NCBI RefSeq assembly: GCF_002999335.1
Contig: NW_020312358.1
Location: 124,001 to 188,000, forward strand
Length of the DNA stretch: 64,000 nucleotides
Direction of reading: 5' to 3'
From: Cyclospora cayetanensis
Lineage: Eukaryota > Apicomplexa > Conoidasida > Eucoccidiorida > Eimeriidae
Position 1 is the stretch's first letter. Each line of letters starts with the position of its first letter. The translations under genes were made by a program, and so were the position numbers. Shown here in pieces: positions 1 to 10,800 of this stretch. The notes below the pieces were generated by a model. The model searched no databases. It saw only the letters and a list, made by a program, of their open reading frames with translations, and was not told where the DNA came from.

Positions 1-89
1 ACAGCTACCTCCTGGGTTCTTTCAGGTGTCAGGTTTGTTTTAGCATGTTGGTCGGGTGACCGAGCCGCTTGAAGCTTATCGCAGCAGCG

Positions 90-2084
90 CTAGCAGGGCT
101 CGTGGCATACCGCTCTTGCGAATGAAGGCGCAGATCGTCTGGGATATAGTGGAGCGAACCCGAGGCACATGGGAACCAACACCGCAGGCCAAGAGTCATC
201 GATGGAGCCTTCCCATTTGGCTCCCCAGCCGGGCACTGCCGCCAAAATTGTTCTTCGTGACAGCCACAGACATACAAGCAGTAACCACGCCACTACTACG
301 TATACTCTGGCCCAGTACAGCTCAGCGCAGTGCCTCAAGCCGTCTGACGCACGAGCCCGTTTAGTAGCTTCTGCCTGGGGTCCCGGCGCTTCGGCGAAGG
401 AGGGCCTTACGACATTGTGAGCATCTGAGCCACCCTCACTTGCATGCACTGCTGCTTGGCGAGTTGCTTTTTTACCGCGCCTTTTGCAGCGGCAGATCTG
501 CAAGAGCTTTAGACACGAACCGGCGATCCTTGTGATAGAACGCCCCGTTGCTCTAGGTCCCATCCAGAGGGCGCATAGTGATAGCCAGACCAACAAGAGC
601 TGCACCACCCCCAACGGCAGGGACACCAAGAGCCACGTGGTATATGTTACCGGGTTGGTTGCTGAGCCGCCAGGCATTGTGGCATACATGGCGTCGAGGA
701 CAGCCAAGAAGATAGCATTGCTAGTTGCGCCGGTAACGGTGACGGAGCCTCCAAGTGTAGCAGCGTAGGCGCAACCTATGAAAAGAAGCCTGCGAATGCA
801 GCTGAGGTCCGGCGACTCGCGCTGTATCTTTGCGGCGATCCGATCTAGCACGTCGTTCTGCTCCACTATAGACTCTGTCGTTGAAGAAGGTACGCAAGAG
901 GGCCTAGGCAAAGTAGGCTTCAAGCCGTTTTTGTCTAGGCTCACCGGAATAGAACAGACTCTCGCTGCAGCTTCTCCTTGTGTCCCTTGGCCTTCCGAAG
1001 CATGTAAGTAGTTCAACATGTCACCAGCATTTGCAAAACTTCTCTCTCTGTGGGATAAAGGCAACAGTGGAGGTTCTTCTTGGTAGAAGAAATGACCGTC
1101 ACTACCGGCGGGGTGGTCCAAAGGGCCCGACTTAGACAGGCTAGCTGTGAAGGAGTGATGCGAGTTCCTGGATTCCCTCGAATCGATTCGAGCAGGTTCG
1201 CTTCCTATAGGCTCAGGATGCAGCCCCTGGACCATCAAATCGATGATTGGGCAAAATATGAGCATTGTTCCAGTGTTGCTCAGGCAAGTGGAGATAGCAA
1301 AGCATGTTGCCATGAGACACAGGGCAAGGTCCTCCGGGTGTTTTGGGGAGATGCGGCAGAGCCAGTTGGCTGTGGCTACGTCCAGCTTGACTCGTCTCAA
1401 GGCAGCAGCCATCATACTGGCACCGAAAATAAGGAAACTGACGGAGTTCATGTAAGAAGATGCCACGTCACCCACAGGTGCCACATGAAGGACGGGGAAC
1501 AATACAAACGGCAACAGAGCCACGGTGTACGCATCCATGCAATTTGAGAGCCAACACAGGACCATTACTAAAATAACGTAAAGACACCGCGAACGGTCGT
1601 CTTCAGCGCTCCAACCAACGAAAATCAGGAGAGGCAAACAGAAGGAAGCGGCTGTTCTAAGCAACTGTCTGTAGCATGAGACAATTGCCACGAGCTCAAC
1701 AAATAGCCCCCGTAACGGCAAACATTTTTCAGATAGCCCGTTAGACATTTCCTCCCTTGCTTTTTCGTCCAGCTGCTCAGGTATTTCCTGGGCATTTCTG
1801 GATCCTTCTGGCTGCGTGTCCTCCACTTCCACTTGGTGGCTCGCCTCACAACCTTGCATGGCGGCACTGCGGACCAAATTACACACAGATGGCTGCGATG
1901 GCAAACAAGCGGTGGATTTGGACAAGTGACACTCGCCCCTCGTGAAGTTTATCTTGGCATCCTGCTCTCTACTGCTCCTTGTTGCCGCAAGCCGTGGCTG
2001 GATGCTTGTTTCTGCGTCTTCATTGAGATCGGTTTCCTGCTGCGTATCTTCATGCGTCTGCGGCGTGAACAGCCACCCCGACAT
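90..2084 (-). CDS. SLC13/DASS-family anion transporter, 5' part (3' end beyond the left edge)
   Basis: Predicted multi-spanning membrane carrier of the divalent-anion/sodium symporter (SLC13) type, which moves sulfate, phosphate or dicarboxylates. The ATG at 2084 opens a hydrophilic N-terminus of about 150 residues. A helix-rich part follows, with the family pattern LLPFVLFPVL, then SSYMNSVSFLIFGASMMAAA, then a first Asn-Thr signature (LSNTGTMLIFCPI). After a low-complexity loop of roughly 120 residues comes the paired element YAATLGGSVTVTGATSN and further helices (WLLVSLPLGVVQLLLVW; VVVAWLLLVCLWL). The frame runs to a stop at 90, but the second half of the transporter fold is missing, so a donor site probably lies near 140-180 and the remaining exons are off the window. 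The long cytosolic loop is unusual for the family. Substrate cannot be told. The family call is firm; the 3' boundary is not. Confidence 0.85.
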   Translation of the reverse strand: MSGWLFTPQTHEDTQQETDLNEDAETSIQPRLAATRSSREQDAKINFTRGECHLSKSTACLPSQPSVCNLVRSAAMQGCEASHQVEVEDTQPEGSRNAQEIPEQLDEKAREEMSNGLSEKCLPLRGLFVELVAIVSCYRQLLRTAASFCLPLLIFVGWSAEDDRSRCLYVILVMVLCWLSNCMDAYTVALLPFVLFPVLHVAPVGDVASSYMNSVSFLIFGASMMAAALRRVKLDVATANWLCRISPKHPEDLALCLMATCFAISTCLSNTGTMLIFCPIIDLMVQGLHPEPIGSEPARIDSRESRNSHHSFTASLSKSGPLDHPAGSDGHFFYQEEPPLLPLSHRERSFANAGDMLNYLHASEGQGTQGEAAARVCSIPVSLDKNGLKPTLPRPSCVPSSTTESIVEQNDVLDRIAAKIQRESPDLSCIRRLLFIGCAYAATLGGSVTVTGATSNAIFLAVLDAMYATMPGGSATNPVTYTTWLLVSLPLGVVQLLLVWLSLCALWMGPRATGRSITRIAGSCLKLLQICRCKRRGKKATRQAAVHASEGGSDAHNVVRPSFAEAPGPQAEATKRARASDGLRHCAELYWARVYVVVAWLLLVCLWLSRRTILAAVPGWGAKWEGSIDDSWPAVLVPMCLGFAPLYPRRSAPSFARAVCHEPC

Positions 2085-4278
2085 AATGGCGAAGGTGATC
2101 CTGACAGGAAGGTAGCTACTTGGAGCGCTTTTCAGCCTATTTGCTGCCCCGCTAGTTTTCTTGCTTGATGGGATGTGTTAAGTGGTCCCCTAACGAAGAA
2201 AACGCTCTGCTGAAAAACCATACTGCTGCATTACTCCGAAAGCCGTATGTATATCGGGTGCAAGAAAGACATTTGGCTCACAAATTAGCTTTTTCATCAG
2301 ATTAACCCTTGCGGAAACCTCTTGCAAGGAAAATGCCGCTACGCTAGGGGTTATTCCAGACCCTTAGCAGATCATCGGGCTTCCTTTGTGCATACATAGG
2401 CATGTCATTACTATTTCATAACATTTGATCACTTGAATGCAAAGGAACAAATGAAGCAATTCTCCCCAATGAGCAGCGGACAAACAATGCGCAAAAGACC
2501 AGTGGTTCTCTCTGTCGGGCCGGGCATAGTAGCAGCACACCGAAAAGAAAAGAGCGTGTTAAACCTGCAATAAAAATTTTGTCGTTTTGCCTAATTCACG
2601 AACTTGGTATTTTATCTGCTCAACAGATCAAACCATCTTTCATCCACAGAGAGTTCAGTTGGTCACCTGCCGCTCATTGGCTCAGGGTACAAGATGGTTA
2701 GCTTAACGTTCTCTGTCATCCCTATTAGCGCTCATGCCTTCTAATTGCTTCTACGTGCCTGTATTGAAGGAAAAAAGCAAATCATTGCAAAAGAACTGGC
2801 AAAGATGCAGATGAAAGGAAGATTGCCAACGGTACATTTTTCTTGATTTCTAGGTAGACCCGCACAATATTATGGAACAAGAACACTGCTTAACGGGCTC
2901 TTGAGGCCTCTCGGCATCGCAATTATCGTATTGGTGGCTGCGAGTAGTGTTGTTCATGCTACAACTCGGACAGATGTAGACTGACTGCGCACAACAAGTA
3001 GAAAAGTGGGGCTAGCAGGCATTGCAGGAAAGCCAACAAGGTGGGACCTCTTGCTTCCTGGGCTATCCTTCAATAGCAGAAGACCTTTCAACTGTAGTCG
3101 ACTTAGCCCACGGTCACTCTGGGGCTACTGTATAATGCAGCACAGGGGCAATTTGCACACAAAGGGATGCACATAATATCGTTGTGCACACTAGGCTACG
3201 GATCAGTGGAACTGGTAGAGCATATAATGAGAACAATCACAGCCGCGATTAAGAAAAGGCATGCAGCACCACATCATGCTCCTCGTAATGTCTAATGAAA
3301 AACGGCTTCGAATCAGAAAGCCCAGAACACGTGTTCGTTGTTGCAAGAATGAGTCGGATTTTGTCAGGTTTCACAATTTTTAGCTGGTGAAGCTGTTCGC
3401 CGCTGCAGTACGATGATGCTTCTTTCATTTCAAGGCAGCTACATGGTCCGCCTGTCGGCTAAATGCATCAGGCTTAAAACCTCTTTCCTACCCCTACATC
3501 ATGCGAGGCATCGTGCAGAAAACGGGGGTTCGCTAGTAGTATCTGCTTCTTGTAGATTTCCTTTAGAGTTTGTTTTTGGAATTAAGTATAGGCAAGGAAC
3601 ACTGAATCCAGCTTTGTAATCAAATAGGTGCTCGCTGCGCCACTTGACGTTCGCCCCACCAGTGTGCTTGTTTCAGCTAAGAACAAACTGTTCGTGCAGG
3701 CAAAGGGCGATCTGCTATAGCCAAAGCAAGTGCTAGAGACTATAGTATACTCTAAAGCATTTAATCCACGTAGTAGGACCAAATAACCCAATGAAGGCAC
3801 CCCGCAATTGCTGCTAGGTATCCTCACTTAACATAAACACTTTGGCTGCCGAGCTGCAAAAAAGTGAACTCGCTCTTTGTTTCTGCCCGTCAAGGCCTTT
3901 GGAGACTTGCATGGTAGCTGAATAGTGTGTGCACAGCCCAAACTTAGACTATCTGACCCATACGTTCCGGGCTCCATGTCCCTCAACCTCAAGCAGAAAG
4001 CAATGCATAAAAACCACGGCACGAAAACAAATGGCACCATTTCAAACTAATGCGCTTATTTCGGTTATCAAATTCGAGTTTCAATGAATTCTACAGATGA
4101 AAACTGTGCACGAAATTCTGGGGAAAATGCTGAGCTTGCTAGATACCGGACACCTTAGCATGGACCGTGTGGGTCACGGCTACGAACCAGCTGGTTTCCA
4201 GAAACAAATCTTCATTCTAGACATTGAGCCATCCCTAGAAACCCCAGCTATGCCCGATATTGCTATGGTAGCGCTTAT
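2085..4278. other. Gene-free stretch
   Basis: About 2.2 kb of lower-GC sequence upstream of the transporter. Open frames are short (82 codons or fewer) and show no recognisable family. It probably holds the transporter's promoter and 5' leader. No repeat or RNA gene was seen. Confidence 0.5.
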
Positions 4279-4887
4279 CTATTTGCATGTTGCTGTATCT
4301 TGTTCCTGAAGCAGCGCGGCAACTTCTGCTCTTCTAAGTAGCTGCTGCAGTTCTGCTGCTGCTGCTGCTTGAGCTGCAACGAGTTTGGCCGACCATTTGG
4401 CAATAGACCGCTGCAGTTCACGCAGCTGTAGCTGCATTTGCTCCTCAGTAATGGCCTGCTGATGCGAAGCGTCCAAGGATATATCCGGCAATGTAGCTGA
4501 AGCAGGAATAACAGTGGGTGACGAGTGGGTGCTTTGGATGCCTCTACCAGCTGCTTCCTTCCCTGCTTTTGCAGCAGATATCTCAGATATTTTTGTTTCT
4601 TGATGCACACTTGGGTTGATAGGTGTTTGTGCTGCCACAGGTGCGTTTTGGCAGATGGAAGGATTGAGTCTCCCTTCGCCCTCTGTTGCGGCGTCTCCTG
4701 TGGTGCGCGGAGGAACTACATGCAACTGATCCGGCTCAGGAGTTGCAAGGTGCTGCTTGGACTTTTTAAGGAAAGGAAGGCATGCGCTCATGTGAACGGG
4801 AAAACAGGGACCTAGTCGCTGCCGCATAAAGGCACTAAGGCCGAGCCGCCGAGGGGTAGTGTCTCCCAGGACTGGGTTCGATGCCAT
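4279..4887 (-). CDS. Hypothetical Ala/Gln-rich protein, 202 aa
   Basis: Not recognised. An ATG at 4887 opens 202 codons to a stop at 4279. The N-terminal half is polar with Pro/Thr-rich stretches. From about residue 140 the sequence becomes a Gln/Glu/Leu/Ala helix with heptad-like spacing (EEQMQLQLRELQRSIAKW, then an Ala run and ELQQLLRRAEVAALLQEQ), so a coiled coil is likely. GCA/CAG codons encode the Ala and Gln runs, as in the clear genes of this window, which favours real coding. It is the only convincing frame in 11 kb. It could be a terminal exon of a larger gene, because the last codons resemble read-through near a splice site. No function is proposed. Confidence 0.45.
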   Translation of the reverse strand: MASNPVLGDTTPRRLGLSAFMRQRLGPCFPVHMSACLPFLKKSKQHLATPEPDQLHVVPPRTTGDAATEGEGRLNPSICQNAPVAAQTPINPSVHQETKISEISAAKAGKEAAGRGIQSTHSSPTVIPASATLPDISLDASHQQAITEEQMQLQLRELQRSIAKWSAKLVAAQAAAAAELQQLLRRAEVAALLQEQDTATCK

Positions 4888-7800
4888 CTCAGAAAGCCCT
4901 ATGTCCCAGCGTAAAAAGCCCTTTAGTACAGGCTCTGAAATGTCTTTTAAAAGGCCTCAGAGGTTGTTACCTGTAGGGGTTTATATGGCAAGCACCTGAG
5001 GGGACAATTGGTGTAGTGGCAGTGTGCTGTTTAGGAACAAGCGCTTTTTCAGTTCTTTGGCGGTGAGCTAAGTTGCTGGTACAGCTTTTAGGGTGCGAAA
5101 AGATCCCCTTTCTGTGCTTCATTAGTCTCCTGTTGAGTCACTCCACGGATTATTTCTACTGTCAGATGTTCGTGTTCCTGATTGCTTTCCATTCCGTTTA
5201 CTGCCCTGTCTCTTTACCCAGTAGGCGAGCTATTGCATAGCTCAAAAGAGCATGCACTATCATAGAAAACATAAAATAATAAAGAGCAATAGGGAGATTC
5301 TAGAAGGGGGCTCCACGATGGGAACGCATGAAGGCAGGTGTTTACGAGAGGACGAGCGGCGTTTAGCGTCAGTCTATGAAGTGTGCCCAAATCAGAATGT
5401 ACCAACAGCATCATAAAATGGTGAAGAGCTCTGTATAAGATCAATATTACAAGGCGGTTAATGTGCGTGGCTGTGCGGCGCTGTCTGCACGATTTGCAGC
5501 ACAAGTCTGGAAGACAGGGGCAACAGAGACTCGATGGCAAATCTAGCCGTCAAATTATTTGAAACAGAGTGTTTGAAACCTAAGTGGAGAAATTAAAGAG
5601 AGGAAAAACCCGCGGTAGGCCCCCGGAGCCCCCTAAGGGCTTCAACAGGACCCTACGATGGATCCCTGCTGTAGAAGGCTGCTAAGATGTATAGTGTTGC
5701 CCTCGGGTCAGAGGACTTATTCTTCTGAACTGATAGAAAATGTATGCCTGTACTTCTACATATTCGTGGTAAAGCAATTGATCTATATTTGCGTCAGCGA
5801 AAAAACTTTAGATGCACTAGCGGCAGCTGCACGGGAAGTCACCTTGTCATATCCGCCTTTTCGGTGAGAGGAGCACCTTTGAACAACCCTTGGTTGCCGT
5901 TTTATGCTTTACAGCCGCTTTGTTTTGGACAGTTATATACTTGAAAAGTGATCTAGGAAAGGGTACCTCGAAACCAGCGAAACAAGCCCGATGGCCAAGG
6001 AAACTAATAGTACGAAACACGGGCAGCTCTCGAGGTGTCTCAGTTCCTCGCCATGTATTTGTACACCTAAGCGTGCACTAGCATCAATTCTTCCTGTGCG
6101 CCTCGTCAGATTACTTAGGTACAGGAAATGGAAATGGGACTGGCTAGGAACAAGCGACATTTACCAGGCATCTGCATTGCCCCTGCATCCAAACAGCGCT
6201 CCTTGCATTTTTCTGCCACAACAGCACAAGCGATTTCCTCGCGCATCCGCTTGTATCCCTGTTACATATTTTGAGCTTCCCAATACGTAGAGATAATAGA
6301 TAGGATACGTTGGACAGCCTTTTCCCCATGGTAACTATCAGCTTGCTCTGCTGCGCAAGAAATTTGCGTGTAAAGGCCTGGCTCAGAAGCTACAATCTGT
6401 TTTCGTGCCCTTTCTACTCTGCCCTTTTCGCTTGAAGAGTGAGGTGTTAGCTGCTGTCCTGCAATTAAGTCTGCAGCAACAGGAGCCGCCGGTGATAATG
6501 CTCTCTCTGATTAGCAGAATCAATGCCTCAAGGCTCAAGGCCAAAAAGAGCAAGGGGCCAACGCTTCGGACTGCAAAGTGTTAAGAGTAATCTATAGCGA
6601 ACGTTAAGTGACTAAGGATGCGCATCTCCGTTTCAGAGCCCTTCAACTAGCCACCCATAAATAAGAAACAAGGCAGCACATATTACGTTTTAACTTGGAT
6701 CTCCGTAGGGAGAAACTTAACTCCAGACCCCACACAAGCATAATGAAAATTAATTTGTCTTAAAAGGAATCCCGTCTCCCCCTGGCACTCTTCTTAGAGC
6801 TCCCACACGAGGGTAGAGAAACAACTACGGTTCGAGTTGCGGCACCCTCTGAGCACCAGCATTCACAGCTATTTGCTCATAACATCGAGCGCAAATGCAC
6901 ACCACGCTACGCATTTTTTTCGAGCTAACAGTATTCTGCAACAACACGTACAAATGAACAGCCAGACAGAGGGGTAAATGTTTTACTAATTTTCAATTGC
7001 TATACGTATTGTAGTGGAAGGAGCGTAAGCGTGACTCAGCCCCATTTCAAAACAAACATCGTACTCCGTAGATGTCAATTGAGAACAACAACGCGCAGGG
7101 CAGCGTAAGAGGTTTTGCTCTATCACCACTACCCCAGTAGTCAGAAGCGTAAGAATCAGTGCGACTGAGAGAAGCGAAGCGGTTATCAGCTGCTAAAGAG
7201 AAATAGTACGGGAGAAAGAAATCTATGTATATACATATATCTAAACACAAGACAGCAACAAAATGGGAAATTAAACCAGTAGGAGCGCGGCTGTGCGATG
7301 CTTAACTGCCACCGAATCGCTTAAAAGTGTGAACCTTGTGCTATCTAACAAAGAAAAACGGTGAAAAGTGCATGGGGAGCCAACGTACAGATCCGATCAG
7401 TAGTGCCTGTAGCGGGTATATGTACAGATAGGCACTTCCTGTTACAGTAGTTCTATTAATTGGTTGTTGAGACCGAATGCGACAATGGGGTTAAATGTTC
7501 AAGTATCGTGTTTATTGCATATTAGCCCAAGCTCCATACAGTAAAGCATACCGCAATGAGCGGCTGCGCTGGATGCTATGAGCAACTAGCTGTGAACAGT
7601 CAGAGTACATATAGGCTGCAGCAACGCAGAAGCTGACTGTATTTTTCCCTCTGCAAGCGGGTGTTTAGAGAGCTTCTTTAGGGAAAGCGCTCACACTTCA
7701 ATCATGCTTGTAATGAGTCTGGAACTATATACCTCTTTTTGGATACCTGAAATGGAGGGCTACACGGTTGCCACGCCCTATAGACCAGCGTCTGCTGCAG

Positions 7801-10800
7801 ACATAGCCGGAATATGCCGCACAGCCAATAATGAAGCTCCAAAGAGCCCTAAGCAAGAATGCACGGCTCACACACCTGAGAGTGCCTGCCCATAAGTTTA
7901 AGTGTAATAAGCATCTTAATAAATCGGGAGCTTTGCAGGCAATAATCACAGATGAAGACAGTGAGTTTAGGCCGAGCACAGGAAAAGAACAATTACTAAG
8001 AAGAGCGAAGCACACTGTCCATGAAGACTAGAATTGCAAAGCAAGCAGAGCAGCACAAGCCCTTCGAAGCGAAAACGCCAGCAACTGCACCTCCCTTAAT
8101 CACTATCGTTGGCATTTCCCATCAAGATTTACTGGAAGCTCCCATATAGTATTTATCTGAGACTCAATAGCGAATGCAAAGCTGAAACGGGTCCATGCAG
8201 ATCCTCCGCCTCCCCGCGGGACCCATACCTGAGTGGCGAAGGCTACGAATAATGCGGGGGGGTGAAATTTCCCTAGAGATCCGGCAGTAATAGGTCTGCA
8301 GCACAGCTTTTTTTTAAGGATAATCAAGAGAGTGACCAAGGTGACTGACTCGCAAGATGATGATGACTGCTCCCAGCTCCCTGGCCGCGAAGGTGTTATT
8401 CTAGTCAAACTTCAGGGCACCTTGTGGCGACTATGGCTTCACCATGCCAAGACCGAGGCTCGGAAAGCAGAGCCGACAGCCGCTCATCATAATGCCGTGT
8501 TTCTGTCAAGCTTTACGTAACGCACACGTTGACCCGGCAGCTATTTTGTGAATCCTTCCGCTGCAAAGGACGACTGCATACCCTGGCCCAGGCCGAGATC
8601 GCCGAAGGGGCTCCTCAGTGCAGATCATACATTCAGAAAAGCCGCTGCTTGGCGAGGATACTGTTCAAGTACAACCTCACTCAGCGTGTCTAAGCAACTC
8701 GAGTCTACCAATTGCATTTTTTGGGCATCAAGTCCCAAGTAATGCAGAGAACTGGGGTTCATGCGTTTGCTTTGTCCACCTGTAGCAGGGTGCTCCGCAG
8801 TATTCAGATTATGCCATGTGTATTGGTGGGTTGTAAACGTAAGCCAGAGGGAAATAACAAACTTTGAATTTGTATCTGTGGCTGTGCGCCTTCCTACACG
8901 TAATGCTACTTCATCCCAAAGCTTCCGGACATGAGTTAGCATCAATTTAGCGAGTTCCTCAGTCGTGACAGAGCTGGCGCAAGGGACGGAGTGAGCATAT
9001 TCGCAGTCTGTCAGCAACGCCGTAGATATTCTGGCCCTTTACCTTCGATATTCCATCATTAGGTTTCATAGCCAGACAAGCATACATCCTTTTAATAGCC
9101 AGAAGGACATTTAAACGCTCTGGTGTAGCAGAATAGTGCGGATTCAGCTGCTAAAGGGCATGAGAACGCATACTATCTTGCTGCCGGGAGTATCTCAGGC
9201 CACAAGAAGGACTATGAGAGCTTTCTTCTGTACTGTTGATTATGGCCCAAAACAAATGATCATGTGCTAGCGCATAACATGGCACTGCAAAATGAAGTGG
9301 AGATGCCCAAACGATAGAGTCTCTGCTTCGTTTTTAACCGCAGCTTATATTTAGTGTGAAGTGGGTCACCCTTTTGCCATTTTGGTTTTTTGGAGATAGT
9401 ACCGCAGCCTGTTGACAGACCACAGCACCCACCGCTACGCCACTAGCCTCGGTTCATAGAAAGAACTGGAGCCCATTGTCGGACAGTGAGAGTGCCAGAA
9501 AAGCTGTAAGGATGTCAATAGGCGTCCTTATTGCGCGTCAGCGTCCTCCATCCACGTCGCAGACTGCCTTTTCTCAGGGAGAGCAATCAAAATCGCAGGA
9601 ATCCGTGATACGGAAACGGAATTTAGGTGATCAGATGCAGGGCCACAAATTGCTCAGCCTCCTCGGCAGTGGACAATGGCAAAGACCAAGCCTTGCTTGC
9701 TTCAAATTTCTTTTCGGATCTGGCTCAGTTCTTGGAATGGACAGACAGAATCTCAGAAGCAAAGCTGTTTGCACGAAAAGCAAAACCTTTCGTGTCTCCA
9801 AATGCCACGTTTTGTTCCGCAATAGCTGAAGCGCATGCCGTTCATGCTATAGGTGCCCTGGAAGGGTTCGGCTTAAGGCATAGGCATCGCTCTTGTAGAC
9901 GGCCATGCGACCCTCCTTGATAGGCTCATAGTCGTCCTTGTTGACATTTTTATGTACCTCGATGGGTATTAACATTTTCAAATGCCATCATGGTACATTC
10001 GAGTTTGCAAATGCCAATGTCGAACGCCGTGTTGCGCTCTACATGGCTAGATGACGATTTGTACGAAGGCGTTTGCAAATTAAAATGAAGAGTGGACTAC
10101 TGATTCTGTACCTTGTCAAGTACCTATTCGATGAGAGGAATTGAAGCCTTCGCTTACAGCACTCGTGTTTAGGGGCTTAAAGTAAAGTTAGCACGCGTGA
10201 GCCACCTCTGCTTCTTTCTCAGCATCGACGCAGAGCTGTGTCCACAGGTGCTGTTTCACTCTTGCATTTTGAATTTTTCAAGTGATCGTCTGCCTGCCTT
10301 GCAACTTCCTCTTTATATTTCGGACTTCCCTCACTGCGAAACATAGCTTGGTGCTGACCCAGAAATTAGCTCAACACTCTGCGCTGAATCATCAGCAAAT
10401 GGACAGCTTGCTGGCAGCCCGTCATAATTTAGCACATCCGCAAGCTCTACCTTGCTGTTTGCTTGTTCCTGCTTTTTTCGGCTCTCCCATGACCGAACGC
10501 TCTGATAACGAGCCAATATCACAGGTGAGGAGAGGGTTTGCATGCTCAGAACTGTCTTATTGCTCTGCTGAGCTGCCCACAAAAATGCCCTATTTCATCA
10601 TGTTGAGTCATCCATTATACTCTGGCTACCATAGATGAAATAAGGGCTTATGAGAAGGCCAGGGGCTGTAGATTTGCAGCATCTCGCTAGCCCTCGCAGC
10701 GCGAAGTTGTGGCTGCGTGCTCGCCTTTCGTTAGTTGACCCATGAAATCCCTAAGTTCACGTTACAGTGGACAGACCCACTAAAGAAGTCTCGGACTTTG

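Noticed and set aside
9640..9860. In-frame TGA as a recoded codon in minus-strand fragments
   Set aside because: A selenocysteine or Trp reading is not needed; the fragments also carry frameshifts and may be chance frames.
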